From Aequorivita sp. CIP111184 (GTDB lineage: Bacteria > Bacteroidota > Bacteroidia > Flavobacteriales > Flavobacteriaceae), in contig NZ_UEFQ01000018.1 of the NCBI RefSeq assembly GCF_900489465.1, forward strand, positions 1-43,561: a stretch of DNA of 43,561 nucleotides. The letters are read 5' to 3'. The notes beneath the pieces were generated by a model. It made no database searches. It saw only the letters and a list, made by a program, of their open reading frames with translations, and was not told the origin of the DNA. Below, piece after piece: positions 1 to 9,203 of the stretch; positions within the stretch are counted from its first letter, which is position 1, and each line of letters starts with the position of its first letter. A program made the position numbers and the translations under genes.

Positions 1-21
1 ACGGAGAAGTCTCTACTCGAC

Positions 22-98
22 CTACTCACTACTCACTACTCACTACTCACTACTCACTACTCACTACTCACTACTCACTACTCACTACTCACTACTCA
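22..98. repeat. 7-bp tandem repeat, 11 perfect copies
   Basis: The unit CTACTCA is repeated 11 times without a mismatch, so all three frames read through without phase. It lies upstream of ppa. Other spacers in this window carry self-similar low-complexity arms as inverted repeats, so this may be one arm of such an element whose partner lies outside the window. Confidence 0.97.
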
Positions 99-103
99 CA
101 TTC

Positions 104-129
104 TGTCATGCTGAGCCTGTCGAAGCACA
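104..129 (+). repeat. Dispersed intergenic repeat, copy 1 (CTGAGC-TGTCGAAG type)
   Basis: It contains GTCATGCTGAGCCTGTCGAA and is closely related to positions 13497-13520, which have TGTCACACTGAGCTTGTCGAA. Both copies are intergenic. This type of short repeat is common between genes in Bacteroidota genomes. Confidence 0.75.
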
Positions 130-158
130 CATACTCCTAAAATCTCCATCAAATTAAG

Positions 159-166
159 TACCTTTG
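159..166 (+). promoter_or_regulatory. Candidate -7 box of ppa promoter
   Basis: TACCTTTG matches the Bacteroidota -7 consensus TAnnTTTG and ends 31 bases before the ppa ATG. No clear -33 TTTG/TTG is visible at the expected distance. Confidence 0.5.
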
Positions 167-197
167 CATCCACAAAAAATAATTTACAGAAAAGATC

Positions 198-710
198 ATG
201 AACAAGACATTCGACGTACTTATAGAAATCCCCAAAGGCAGCCGTAACAAATATGAATACGACTTCAAACTAAAGAAAATCCGCTTTGATAGAATGCTTT
301 TCAGCAGTATGATGTATCCCGCAGATTACGGTTTTATACCAGAAACCCTAGCATTGGACGGCGATCCATTAGACGTATTGGTTTTGGGAGGCGAACCTAC
401 TTTTCCCATGTGTGTAATGGAGGTAAAACCCATAGGCGTTTTCCATATGGCCGATGAAAAAGGTCCGGATGAAAAAGTAATCTGTGTGCCAATTTCAGAC
501 CCAATTTGGAGCAGCTTGAATGACCTTTCAGACATGAACCCACACTTGGTGCGTGAAATAGAACATTTCTTCCAAGTATATAAAGATCTTGAAAAGAAAA
601 AAGTTGATGTTGAAGGTTGGGGTGATGCGAAGGAAGCTATCGAGATATACAACCAATGTGTTAAGCGCTACAAAGAAACACCTGATGTTCAGGGACATTT
701 TAGTATTTAA
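198..710 (+). CDS. ppa: Soluble inorganic pyrophosphatase (family I)
   Basis: Hydrolyses pyrophosphate to two phosphates in the cytoplasm and pulls biosynthetic reactions forward. The 170-aa length is normal for bacterial family I enzymes. The signature DGDPLD is at residues 54-59, whose three aspartates bind the catalytic metals, and YPADYGFIPET just before it (residues 40-50) is the conserved active-site strand. The ATG follows a TAnnTTTG promoter box at a sensible distance. The next gene on the same strand is the membrane-bound pyrophosphatase, so two unrelated enzymes with the same substrate stand side by side. The spacer between them carries an inverted repeat and a separate promoter candidate, so they are probably not a single transcript. 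Identification is secure. Confidence 0.97.
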   Translation: MNKTFDVLIEIPKGSRNKYEYDFKLKKIRFDRMLFSSMMYPADYGFIPETLALDGDPLDVLVLGGEPTFPMCVMEVKPIGVFHMADEKGPDEKVICVPISDPIWSSLNDLSDMNPHLVREIEHFFQVYKDLEKKKVDVEGWGDAKEAIEIYNQCVKRYKETPDVQGHFSI

Positions 711-713
711 TAA

Positions 714-815
714 TAGACGTAAGACCAAAGGACGTAGGACATAGGGCTGATGCGGAACAAATTCTTTAGTCTTACGTCCTATGTCTTATCGTCCTAAGTC
801 TTTTCCTCCTATGTC
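714..815. repeat. Self-similar inverted repeat without a gene inside
   Basis: The left arm (about 714-747) repeats words of the type GACGTAAGAC and GGACGTAGGACATAGG. The right arm (about 766-815) carries the complements (GTCTTACGTCCTATGTC, then GTCCTAAGTC). Aligning GGACG-TAGGACATAGG with the complement of the right arm gives about 16 of 19 matches. The arms are also internally repetitive. It fills the ppa-hppA spacer. Confidence 0.75.
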
Positions 816-847
816 ATTTTCCTGTTTCGTATCCCAAACCATTTCCC

Positions 848-855
848 TATTTTTG
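848..855 (+). promoter_or_regulatory. Candidate -7 box of hppA promoter
   Basis: TATTTTTG fits TAnnTTTG and lies 38 bases before the chosen hppA ATG. A TTTC about 20 bases upstream is a poor -33 candidate. Confidence 0.45.
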
Positions 856-893
856 CAATCGCAAATTTGAAAACCAACCTTAATCTAAAATTT

Positions 894-3428
894 ATGGAAT
901 CAATGATGATTTACGCGCCAATTGTTATGGCGATAGTAGGCTTAATCTTTATGGCCGTTAAACGTTCTTGGGTATTGAAACAAAATCCAGGCGATGGTAA
1001 AATGAAAGAAATAAGCGACCACATTTATGAAGGTGCTTTGGCCTTTCTAAATGCTGAATACAGGTTACTTGCTGTTTTTGTTGTTATCGTTAGTATCGCA
1101 TTGGCAGTAGTGTCTTTCGTTGTTCCAACAACACATATATTAATAGTAATTGCATTTATTTTCGGAGCGTTTTTCTCTGCTTTGGCAGGAAATATGGGGA
1201 TGAAAATCGCTACAAAAACAAACGTTCGTACTACGCAAGCAGCTCGCACAAGCTTACCAGACGCTCTAAAAATATCTTTTGGTGGCGGTACTGTAATGGG
1301 CTTAGGTGTTGCAGGTCTTGCAGTTTTGGGTCTTACGTTGTTCTTTATCATCTTCTTCCACGTTTTTATGAACGGTGTTTGGGAGCCAACAACTATTGAT
1401 GGTATTACCAGAACTCCACAGGAATTAATGACTATCGTGCTAGAAACATTGGCTGGATTTAGCTTAGGTGCAGAATCTATCGCACTTTTTGCACGTGTAG
1501 GTGGTGGTATTTACACAAAAGCAGCAGATGTTGGAGCAGATTTAGTAGGTAAAGTAGAGGCTGGTATTCCAGAAGATGATCCACGTAACCCAGCTACTAT
1601 TGCTGATAACGTTGGTGATAATGTAGGTGATGTTGCTGGTATGGGTGCCGATTTATTTGGTAGTTATGTTGCAACAGTATTAGCAGCGATGGTTTTAGGT
1701 AACTATGTTATAAAAGATATGGGCGGCGCCATTACAGATGCTTTTGGCGGTATTGGTCCAATTTTATTGCCAATGGCAATTGCAGGTACAGGTATCATTA
1801 TTTCCATTATTGGTACTATGCTAGTGAAGATAAAAAATAACGATGCGAAAGAATCGCAAGTTATGGGTGCTTTGAATATCGGTAACTGGGTATCAATAGT
1901 ATTAGTAGCTATTTCCTGTTTTGTACTTGTAAAATGGATGCTTCCAGAAACAATGAATATGAGTTTCTTCGGCGAAGGGCTTCAAGAAATTTCTTCAATG
2001 AGAGTGTTTTATGCCACATTGGTTGGTTTAGTTGTTGGTGCTACAATTTCATCGGTAACTGAATACTACACTGGTTTGGGTAAAAAACCAATTTTAAAAA
2101 TAGTACAACAATCATCAACGGGTGCTGGAACTAACATTATTGCAGGTTTGGCTACCGGGATGATTTCTACTTTCCCTTCAGTTTTACTTTTTGCAGGTGC
2201 TATTTGGGCATCTTATGCTTTTGCCGGCTTTTATGGTGTTGCCCTTGCAGCTTCTGCAATGATGGCTACAACAGCGATGCAACTTGCAATTGATGCTTTC
2301 GGACCTATTAGCGATAACGCGGGTGGGATTGCCGAAATGAGCGAGCAAGAACCTATCGTTCGTGAGCGTACCGATATTTTAGACTCTGTTGGGAATACAA
2401 CTGCTGCTACTGGTAAAGGTTTTGCCATTGCTTCTGCTGCATTAACTTCATTAGCGCTTTTTGCTGCTTATGTAACTTTTACAGGGATTGATGGAATTAA
2501 CATTTTTAAAGCTCCTGTTTTAGCAATGCTTTTTGTGGGTGGTATGATTCCAGTTGTATTTTCTGCCTTGGCGATGAATGCCGTGGGTAAAGCTGCAATG
2601 CAAATGGTAAACGAAGTGCGTAGACAGTTCCGTGAAATTCCTGGAATTATGGAAGGTACTGGCAAACCAGAATACGATAAATGTGTGGCTATTTCAACTA
2701 AAGCTTCTTTAAGAGAAATGTTATTGCCAGGAATTATGACTATTGGTTTTCCACTTGTTATTGCTTTCGTGCCAATGATTTTTGGAATGAATAATATGGC
2801 AATCGCCGAAATGCTTGGAGGTTATATGGCCGGAGTTACCGTAAGTGGTGTGCTTTGGGCTATTTTCCAAAACAACGCTGGTGGTGCTTGGGATAACGCT
2901 AAAAAATCTTTTGAAGCTGGTGTATTGATTAATGGTGAAATGACCTACAAAGGTTCTGATGCGCATAAAGCAGCCGTAACTGGCGATACTGTGGGTGATC
3001 CTTTCAAAGATACTTCAGGGCCATCTATGAACATTTTGATTAAACTTACTTGTTTGATCGGTCTTGTTATCGCCCCTATTCTTGGCGGTCACACAAGTGC
3101 TGTAACGGCTGCGGAAACTTCTTCGGAAGAAGTTTACTTTATTGATGCCAACGGAAATAAAACTATTTTGACTGAAAAGCAAGTTCAATATATTGAAACA
3201 GGAACCACCATTGAAGAAGGTGAAAATCTAAAGGACAAAACGGAAACAACTGTTGAAATGTTGAAAAATGACAACAACGATCAAGTAACTGCGAACGTAA
3301 CTATTATAAAAACAGTTGATGGCGTTGAAACTACAGAGACCAAAACCTTCAAGGGCACAGAAGAAGAAGTTCGTGCACAATTGAAAGATGTTGAGGGTAT
3401 GAAAATTAAAATAAAGGATAAAGAATAG
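894..3428 (+). CDS. hppA: Membrane-bound ion-translocating pyrophosphatase
   Basis: Couples pyrophosphate hydrolysis to pumping of H+ and/or Na+ across the inner membrane. The chain is strongly hydrophobic with many membrane segments. The family signature [11 protein letters not shown] is at about residues 211-221, followed by the acidic [19 protein letters not shown] substrate loop. [10 protein letters not shown] has Ala where K+-independent enzymes have Lys, which by family knowledge points to the K+-dependent subclass; the pumped ion cannot be fixed from sequence. I start at ATG 894 (844 aa) rather than an in-frame TTG at 867, because typical sequences begin near the first membrane helix. 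Oddity: after the last membrane helix (about residue 732) there is a hydrophilic, Glu/Thr/Lys-rich tail of about 110 residues that the core family lacks. A rho-independent terminator follows. Confidence 0.96.
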   Translation: MESMMIYAPIVMAIVGLIFMAVKRSWVLKQNPGDGKMKEISDHIYEGALAFLNAEYRLLAVFVVIVSIALAVVSFVVPTTHILIVIAFIFGAFFSALAGNMGMKIATKTNVRTTQAARTSLPDALKISFGGGTVMGLGVAGLAVLGLTLFFIIFFHVFMNGVWEPTTIDGITRTPQELMTIVLETLAGFSLGAESIALFARVGGGIYTKAADVGADLVGKVEAGIPEDDPRNPATIADNVGDNVGDVAGMGADLFGSYVATVLAAMVLGNYVIKDMGGAITDAFGGIGPILLPMAIAGTGIIISIIGTMLVKIKNNDAKESQVMGALNIGNWVSIVLVAISCFVLVKWMLPETMNMSFFGEGLQEISSMRVFYATLVGLVVGATISSVTEYYTGLGKKPILKIVQQSSTGAGTNIIAGLATGMISTFPSVLLFAGAIWASYAFAGFYGVALAASAMMATTAMQLAIDAFGPISDNAGGIAEMSEQEPIVRERTDILDSVGNTTAATGKGFAIASAALTSLALFAAYVTFTGIDGINIFKAPVLAMLFVGGMIPVVFSALAMNAVGKAAMQMVNEVRRQFREIPGIMEGTGKPEYDKCVAISTKASLREMLLPGIMTIGFPLVIAFVPMIFGMNNMAIAEMLGGYMAGVTVSGVLWAIFQNNAGGAWDNAKKSFEAGVLINGEMTYKGSDAHKAAVTGDTVGDPFKDTSGPSMNILIKLTCLIGLVIAPILGGHTSAVTAAETSSEEVYFIDANGNKTILTEKQVQYIETGTTIEEGENLKDKTETTVEMLKNDNNDQVTANVTIIKTVDGVETTETKTFKGTEEEVRAQLKDVEGMKIKIKDKE

Positions 3429-3452
3429 TTTTTCTCTAAACCTATTAAATTA

Positions 3453-3481
3453 AAACCCTGCCTCTCGGTAGGGTTTTTTTA
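3453..3481 (+). terminator. Rho-independent terminator of hppA
   Basis: AAACCCTGCC and GGTAGGGTTT form a stem around a TCTC loop (one G-T pair) and run into seven T residues, 25 bases after the hppA stop codon. Confidence 0.9.
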
Positions 3482-3509
3482 TTTTGAAATTTCACTATCT
3501 TGGTTTGCT

Positions 3510-4511
3510 ATGAAATTGTTTAAAAAAGACCCAATTCAAATTATCACTTTCCGAAGCTACGGAACGTCAACCCATCTGTATGTTAAAGGGCGCGCACTAG
3601 AAGACGAAAATATAGACCTTTCAAAAAAAGGATTTTTCAATCTGTTGTGGAATACATACAAACGTTTTGATACAGATTTAATAAAAAACTCGCCGCTAAT
3701 TTTAACGCTTCCGGATGGTAGAAATATAAAAACCGAAACTGACGATCAAGGCTATTTTTTAATCGATGAGGCAATAGATAATATACTTCCACTAATTGAT
3801 GAAAACGGATGGTTGAAATATGAAATTTCCTTTGCTGAAAAGTTTTCACAAAGAACAATCCAAGAAAATAATAAATTTAGTGGCGAAGTAATGATTACTT
3901 CCGAAACTGCAAAATTTGGAGTAATTAGCGATGTGGATGATACCATTATGCACACGGGACTAACTTCCCGTTTCAAGTGGCAAGTTCTAAAAAATACTGT
4001 TTTTAAACGTGCCGAAAAAAGAATTCCTTTGGAAGGTGCCGCAGCTTTTTATATGAAGCTGAAGAATGGAAAATCGGGCAACGATTGCAACCCCATTTTT
4101 TATGTGAGTCACGGCCCGTGGAATCTATATTTATATTTAGAATTTTTTCTTAGGAAGAACAATTTCCCGAAAGGCCCAATGCTATTGCGTGATTTTGTGA
4201 ATCCATTCGCCAAAAAATACAAACCCGAAAAACCGCAAAAACAAAAGGAGATTATAAATATTTTGAAAACCTACCCTAAGCTGCCTTTTATTTTAATAGG
4301 CGACAGCGGCGAACACGATCCTGATATTTATATTGAAATTGCCGAAGCACATCCAGAAAGAATCCTTGCAATTTATATGCGGAGCGTAAATCACAAAATA
4401 AAAATGCTTCGTGTAAAAGGTCTCTTCAAAAATTATGAAACCGTCCCCGTGTTATTGGTAGAAGACAGCGAAGCTGCATTGGCGCACGCTCAAGAAATGG
4501 GTTTTATTTAA
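3510..4511 (+). CDS. App1-family (DUF2183) phosphatase
   Basis: Related to the catalytic domain of yeast App1 phosphatidate phosphatase, a HAD-superfamily fold. The nucleophile motif DVDDT is at residues 141-145. FYVSHGPWNLY and the later GDSGEHDPDIY supply the other conserved HAD and App1 motifs. Residues 1-130 form a beta-rich N-terminal region typical of bacterial members. There is no signal peptide or membrane segment, so it is probably cytoplasmic or peripheral. The length (333 aa) is ordinary. The physiological substrate in bacteria is unknown; a phosphatidate-like lipid is only an analogy. Its last 8 bases overlap the end of convergent ppk1. Confidence 0.88.
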   Translation: MKLFKKDPIQIITFRSYGTSTHLYVKGRALEDENIDLSKKGFFNLLWNTYKRFDTDLIKNSPLILTLPDGRNIKTETDDQGYFLIDEAIDNILPLIDENGWLKYEISFAEKFSQRTIQENNKFSGEVMITSETAKFGVISDVDDTIMHTGLTSRFKWQVLKNTVFKRAEKRIPLEGAAAFYMKLKNGKSGNDCNPIFYVSHGPWNLYLYLEFFLRKNNFPKGPMLLRDFVNPFAKKYKPEKPQKQKEIINILKTYPKLPFILIGDSGEHDPDIYIEIAEAHPERILAIYMRSVNHKIKMLRVKGLFKNYETVPVLLVEDSEAALAHAQEMGFI

Positions 4512-6543
4512 TAGCGTTCTTAAAATATTCGTAAGTGGCAAGTTGCGACTGAACCTCTTTATTCGAATTTTTCACATATTCATTCTTCTGTTCTGAATCA
4601 ATAATTCGGGCTTTTACGTTGTCTTCCAATTCTATGTTTACAATATCTCGAATGGTCTTTTTGTGGTCTTTATCTAAAATAGGTGCAACAACCTCTATTC
4701 GGTGTGTTAAATTGCGCGTCATCCAGTCGGCAGAGCCTATATAAATCTTTTCATCGCCATCGTTTCCAAATATATAAATCCGTCCGTGTTCAAGAAATCG
4801 ATCCACAATACTGGTGATGTAAATATTTTCGCTCTGTCCTTCAATTCCAGGAATCAAGGAACACATTCCTCTAATTAGCAACCGAACTTTAACTCCGGCG
4901 TTACTGGCTTTATAAAGTTCCTTAATCATTTTTTCATCCTGCAGGCTGTTCATCTTTAAAATAATCAATCCCTTTTTACCTTCATTTGCAAGTTCTATTT
5001 CTTTTTCCACTAAAGCTGTAAACCGCTCACGGGTGGTAAATGGAGAAACTAAAAGTTCTTTAGCTTTTGGAACAATCATATCTCGCTCCAAGACCATAAA
5101 TACTTTTTTGAGGTCTTTAGTAATTTTTTTATGGGCGGTCATCAACCCGAAATCTGTGTAAAGGGTAGCTGTATTTTCATTGAAGTTTCCCGTGGCAATG
5201 TAAGCGTATCGTTTTGGTTTGCCGTCAACTTCTCTTTCAATATAAAGTATTTTAGAGTGTACTTTAATATCCGGATAACTGTAAATAACTCGCGCCCCAT
5301 TTTTTCTGAAAATTGCACCCCATTTTAAATTGTTGTGTTCATCAAAACGCGCTTTAACTTCAATAAAAACAGTAACTTCTTTTCCGTTTTTTGCAGCCAG
5401 TGCGATGGCATCGTTTAAATCAGATTCATCTGCAGCACGATAAATAGTAATCTTTATGGTTTTTACCTTTGGATCATTTGCCGCTTCCTGCATCAATTTA
5501 ATAACAGGTTCAAAACTTTGATACGGGTAATGCAGTAGTTGATCTTTTTTGTTGACTACATCAAAAATTGAATCACAATTTGCCAAAACTGGATGGGGGA
5601 GTGGAGGTAGTTCTTTATTATCTAATTGCTTATCCGTAGGGTTCGGAAATCGCATAAAATCCTTAAAGTTGTGATACCGTCCGCCCAAAACCACATCGGT
5701 ATGATTTACGTCTAACGCCTTCTTGAGGATTTCACGAAAATCTTGTGGCATGGCTGGGTCTATTAAAATACGTGTGGCCTGCCCCGTGTCGCGTTTAGGA
5801 AGTGCAGCTTTTATTTTTTCCATCAAATTACCAGAAAATTCGTCTTCAATATAAAGATCTGCATCACGGGAAATTTTAACGGAATGAAAGATGGTATTTC
5901 TGTTTTCTGAAAATTCCGTTTGCAGACCGAATTTCAGAATATCATCAATAAAAGTGACGTGAAAATTTTTTTCATCTTCTGAAGGGAATAAGAAAAATCG
6001 TGGTTCGGTATCGGGTATTTCCACCATGAAGAATTCATCTTCTCCCGTTTGCGCCGCCAAATAAAGTCTTTCGTTTTTAACAAAAACTGAATGGTCTTCT
6101 GTGCAAGGATTGCAGCTTATTTCAGTTATTTGTTTTAGGCTTTCTTTATAATACTTGGTCGCGATTTTCTTTTGTTCTTCCGAAAAATCCTCGTGGCGTA
6201 TTAAGTGTATTCCTTCCAAAGCCAATTGTGGAATTATCTCTTTGTTGAAAATTCTCCCGAACTCGTTTTGCTGAATATCCACCTTTTCCTTAATCTCTTT
6301 TAAAACCTTGTTTGGCTTAGTGATTAGTTTTTTACGAAGTGGTTTTTCAATGTTTTTAATTTGCCGAATATCTGAAACGCGAACACGGAAGAACTCGTCA
6401 AGATTGGAGGAAAAAATTGCCAAAAACTTGATTCGCTCATAAAGAGGATTGCGTTCATCTGCCGCTTCCTGAAGCACACGATGGTTAAAACGTAGCCAGG
6501 AAAGATCGCGGTGATAAAATGTATTGTTATATAGTGATGCCAT
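4504..6543 (-). CDS. ppk1: Polyphosphate kinase 1
   Basis: Reversibly polymerises the gamma-phosphate of ATP into polyphosphate, usually as a membrane-associated enzyme. The chain is 679 aa, within the usual 680-720 range. The N-terminal YHRDLSWLRFNHRVLQEA and SSNLDEFFRVR stretches are diagnostic. The autophosphorylated histidine is in KVHSK at about residue 429, followed by YIATGNFNENTATLYTD; the second phospholipase-D-like motif (SADWMTRNLTHRIEV) is near residue 612. Its neighbours are two pyrophosphatases and an App1-type phosphatase, giving a local phosphate-metabolism group. The deoxynucleoside kinase lies 84 bases upstream on the same strand. Convergent overlap with the preceding gene is 8 bp. 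Confidence 0.97.
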   Translation of the reverse strand: MASLYNNTFYHRDLSWLRFNHRVLQEAADERNPLYERIKFLAIFSSNLDEFFRVRVSDIRQIKNIEKPLRKKLITKPNKVLKEIKEKVDIQQNEFGRIFNKEIIPQLALEGIHLIRHEDFSEEQKKIATKYYKESLKQITEISCNPCTEDHSVFVKNERLYLAAQTGEDEFFMVEIPDTEPRFFLFPSEDEKNFHVTFIDDILKFGLQTEFSENRNTIFHSVKISRDADLYIEDEFSGNLMEKIKAALPKRDTGQATRILIDPAMPQDFREILKKALDVNHTDVVLGGRYHNFKDFMRFPNPTDKQLDNKELPPLPHPVLANCDSIFDVVNKKDQLLHYPYQSFEPVIKLMQEAANDPKVKTIKITIYRAADESDLNDAIALAAKNGKEVTVFIEVKARFDEHNNLKWGAIFRKNGARVIYSYPDIKVHSKILYIEREVDGKPKRYAYIATGNFNENTATLYTDFGLMTAHKKITKDLKKVFMVLERDMIVPKAKELLVSPFTTRERFTALVEKEIELANEGKKGLIILKMNSLQDEKMIKELYKASNAGVKVRLLIRGMCSLIPGIEGQSENIYITSIVDRFLEHGRIYIFGNDGDEKIYIGSADWMTRNLTHRIEVVAPILDKDHKKTIRDIVNIELEDNVKARIIDSEQKNEYVKNSNKEVQSQLATYEYFKNAIK

Positions 6544-6627
6544 AGAGTTATGGCAAAATAATGGTTTTAAAAGAAAGAAACTGTAAGGGAAACGTTAAGG
6601 TTTGTGTGTAACTGAAGGGAGTTTGGA

Positions 6628-7242
6628 TTAAAACAAGCCGTGCAGTTCAGCATCAATTTTATTGATTACCTGTCCCAAATGCTCGGGATCGTCCACAAAG
6701 TTAATATTATCCACGTCAAAAATTATTAGGTTGCCTTTATCATACCCGTGGATCCAAGCTTCATATCTTTCATTTAAACGACTTAGATATTCTATGCTGA
6801 TGGAGTTTTCATAATCACGGCCGCGCTTGTGTATTTGGTTTACCAAATTCGGGATGCTGCTTCGTAAATAAATAAGCAAATCTGGTCCTTCGGTAACACT
6901 TTCCATCAAATCAAAAAGAGAGCGATAGTTTTCAAAATCGCGGTTGGTCATTAAACCCATGGCGTGGAGGTTTGGCGCAAAAATATAAGCGTCTTCGTAA
7001 ATGGTTCTGTCTTGGATTACATTTTTCCCTTTTTCGCGAATTTCAAGAATTTGGCGGAAACGGCTGTTCAAAAAGTAGATTTGTAGGTTGAAGGACCATC
7101 GCTCCATCTGATTGTAAAAATCATCCAAATAAGGGTTATCTTCCACATCTTCATAATGGGCCTGCCATTTGTAATGTTTTGCTAATAAACGGGTAAGGGT
7201 GGTTTTTCCGGAACCTATGTTTCCTGCAATTGCAACGTGCAT
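6628..7242 (-). CDS. Deoxynucleoside kinase (dAK/dGK type)
   Basis: Phosphorylates salvaged deoxynucleosides to the 5'-monophosphates using ATP in the cytoplasm. The P-loop GNIGSGKTT is at residues 7-15. DVEDNPYLDDFY places the catalytic Glu/Asp region next, and NVIQDRTIYEDA carries the DR-type base-recognition motif near residue 78. The lid Arg cluster is KRGRDYE. At 204 aa it matches bacterial dAK/dGK enzymes; dA versus dG preference cannot be read from sequence. It starts 2 bases after the stop of the upstream secreted-protein gene, so the two are co-transcribed. A role in dNTP salvage is the safe call. Confidence 0.93.
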   Translation of the reverse strand: MHVAIAGNIGSGKTTLTRLLAKHYKWQAHYEDVEDNPYLDDFYNQMERWSFNLQIYFLNSRFRQILEIREKGKNVIQDRTIYEDAYIFAPNLHAMGLMTNRDFENYRSLFDLMESVTEGPDLLIYLRSSIPNLVNQIHKRGRDYENSISIEYLSRLNERYEAWIHGYDKGNLIIFDVDNINFVDDPEHLGQVINKIDAELHGLF

Positions 7243-7244
7243 AG

Positions 7245-8045
7245 TTATTCTTTAGTTGGGATGGTTAGTTTAAATGTGTGCAAATTTTCGCCGTCATAAA
7301 TATACAGGAAATCATTGGTAAGCTGCAAGTCTTTAATTGTTATTTCGGGCAATTGCAGCTTCACGGTTTCATGCGAAATGGCATCATTCCGCTTGGCGAA
7401 ATCAGGAATATAATATAATGAATTTTCCTTTAAAGCGACTAAATTCTCATTCTGTTGAATTATTTTTTCATATCCTTCGGAAGGTGCTTCATTCAAAATA
7501 CTTCCGTAAATATTAAAAGCACGAAGTTTCTTTTCGGTCAAAGTGAAACAATAATTAAAATTACTTGCTTGTGAAAGCAATTTCCCCGGAAATGGTTGCG
7601 ATACCACGGTCTGTAGTTTAGATCCGTAATTATACATTTCCAGTTGCTGGGTATCAACATTAAAAAGCCACAAGCTGTTGCTTCCAGCGTTGGTGGCGGT
7701 GCTCACGTTTAAAAACTGTGGCAGATTATTGAAATTGAGTCTTTCAATTTCATTGAGCTTATTGTCGAGCATTACAACAGTATTCGTGTCCTGAAAAAAA
7801 GCAACCACTTTTAGTGGATTTATAATGTCTAAAGAAGTAATCCGCCCCAATTGCAGATCATTAAAAAGAAAATTACCGTCAGGCCCCTGTTTGTTAATTA
7901 CCCTATCTTTTATAAAATAACTGTTTTTGTAATTGTCTATACCTATAAACCTATCTGCAATAAACGGAACCTCGCTCAAGGGAGCAAGACTTTGCGCAAT
8001 GCCTGGTTGACACAGAAGCAGAAAAAGAAAGAAAAGCTGTTTCAT
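7245..8045 (-). CDS. Secreted protein of unknown function, possible beta-propeller
   Basis: I do not recognise a named family. The 266-aa chain starts with a clear signal peptide (Lys followed by a Leu/Phe-rich core, probable cleavage after IAQS near residue 19). The rest alternates short hydrophobic strands with turns; phrases such as SLWLFNVDTQQLEMYN and FLYIYDGENLHTF recur at roughly 40-residue spacing, which resembles a WD/NHL-like propeller with few conserved residues. There are no catalytic motifs. It sits directly upstream (2-bp gap) of the deoxynucleoside kinase, an association I cannot explain functionally. The start is set by the signal peptide. Confidence 0.8.
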   Translation of the reverse strand: MKQLFFLFLLLCQPGIAQSLAPLSEVPFIADRFIGIDNYKNSYFIKDRVINKQGPDGNFLFNDLQLGRITSLDIINPLKVVAFFQDTNTVVMLDNKLNEIERLNFNNLPQFLNVSTATNAGSNSLWLFNVDTQQLEMYNYGSKLQTVVSQPFPGKLLSQASNFNYCFTLTEKKLRAFNIYGSILNEAPSEGYEKIIQQNENLVALKENSLYYIPDFAKRNDAISHETVKLQLPEITIKDLQLTNDFLYIYDGENLHTFKLTIPTKE

Positions 8046-8275
8046 CTTTATAAGATATTTGAGAAATAGGAAGATGGAATGCCCGAATATACATCCATCG
8101 TTTGGTATTTAAAATCTGTTAATGGCATTTCATAAAGGTGGCAAGTTACAAAATGAAGGTTTTAGTTGAACGAAAAATAATGTAACAGATTGTAAATTGG
8201 TTCGTCTTAGTGTTAACATTCAATTGTTTGTTCAAACAAATTAAACTATTTTTAAACGTTTTAGTCAAAGTATTT

Positions 8276-8283
8276 TAACTTTG
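8276..8283 (+). promoter_or_regulatory. Candidate -7 box of GLPGLI-OMP operon
   Basis: TAACTTTG fits TAnnTTTG and lies 23 bases before the ATG at 8307. Its last three bases overlap the Fur-like palindrome at 8281-8297. Confidence 0.55.
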
Positions 8284-8297
8284 ATAATCATTATCAA
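8281..8297 (+). promoter_or_regulatory. Fur-box-like operator
   Basis: TTGATAATCATTATCAA is a perfect 8-1-8 palindrome. Aligned to the classical 19-bp Fur box (GATAATGATAATCATTATC), the region ending at 8295 matches about 15 of 19 positions, including an unbroken 13-base right part. Bound repressor would cover the -7 box. This suggests iron-dependent repression of the GLPGLI and outer-membrane genes. Confidence 0.65.
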
Positions 8298-8306
8298 TAA
8301 AATTAT

Positions 8307-9191
8307 ATGAAAAGATATACTTTAATTTTTATCCTACTTTTTTCTTTAGGAATCAATGCCCAAAACATTAGTGGACAAGCCTTTTACGAATCCAAAACTA
8401 CAGTAGATATGGATGCATTTGGAGGTGGAAACCGAGAAATGACCGAAGAGATGAAAAAGATGATTGCCGAGCGAATGAAAAGTATGCTCGAAAAAACATA
8501 CATTCTCACCTTCAACAAAGATGAATCTATTTATAAAGAACAGGAAAAGCTGGATGCAGGTCCAATAAACCCCGGTTTTAAAATGATGATGAGCAGCTAT
8601 ACACCCGGAGCCCAATATAAAAATCTGAAAACAGGACAAATTGTTGAAGAGAATGAATTCTTCGGAAAACAATTTTTGGTGACAGATTCCATCCAAACCT
8701 TAGACTGGCAAACAACAAATGAATCTAAGCAAATTGGACAATACATCGCTTTTAAAGCCACTGCTATAAAAAAGGTAAATCCTAACGATTACAGTATGGC
8801 GCGCCCAAAACGTGATAGAAAAGGAAAAGATGAAAAAGAAAATGCAGCAGCTAAAAAAGATACAACCCAACCCCAAGACCCAATGGATATGATTGAAATT
8901 CCAAAGGAAATTGAGGTTACAGCGTGGTTTACACCACAAATTCCAGTCAATAATGGCCCCGGCGAATTTGCTGGTCTTCCGGGACTTATTTTGGAATTAA
9001 ATTTTTACAGAACCACACTTTTGTGTTCCAAAATAGTAATGAACCCAAAGGAATCTGAAAAAATTGAACCTCCAAAAAAAGGAAAAGAAGTTACCCGAGC
9101 CGAATACGTAAAAATTGTAAAAGAAAAAACAGACGAGATTCGCGAGAATTTTAGAGGTGGTGGCAATGGTCGCCGTGGCGGTGGATTTTAA
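8307..9191 (+). CDS. GLPGLI family protein
   Basis: A Bacteroidota family of exported proteins of unknown biochemical role, usually encoded next to outer-membrane beta-barrel proteins. The name-giving motif occurs as EFAGLPGLILELNF near residue 220. The signal peptide spans residues 1-19 (ending INAQ). A charged Lys/Glu/Asp-rich stretch (about residues 165-190) and a glycine/arginine-rich C-terminal tail (last 12 residues) are likely disordered. It is followed after 86 bases by the outer-membrane protein gene. The promoter region carries a Fur-box-like palindrome, so a part in iron or metal acquisition is a reasonable inference, though the family function is not established. Confidence 0.93.
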   Translation: MKRYTLIFILLFSLGINAQNISGQAFYESKTTVDMDAFGGGNREMTEEMKKMIAERMKSMLEKTYILTFNKDESIYKEQEKLDAGPINPGFKMMMSSYTPGAQYKNLKTGQIVEENEFFGKQFLVTDSIQTLDWQTTNESKQIGQYIAFKATAIKKVNPNDYSMARPKRDRKGKDEKENAAAKKDTTQPQDPMDMIEIPKEIEVTAWFTPQIPVNNGPGEFAGLPGLILELNFYRTTLLCSKIVMNPKESEKIEPPKKGKEVTRAEYVKIVKEKTDEIRENFRGGGNGRRGGGF

Positions 9192-9203
9192 TAAAGTATA
9201 GGT

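Noticed and set aside
22-98. Possible CRISPR-like array
   Set aside because: Perfect 7-bp head-to-tail units with no spacers; a simple tandem repeat.
867-893. TTG start for hppA
   Set aside because: It adds nine residues not seen in the family and leaves almost no leader after the promoter box; ATG 894 fits better.
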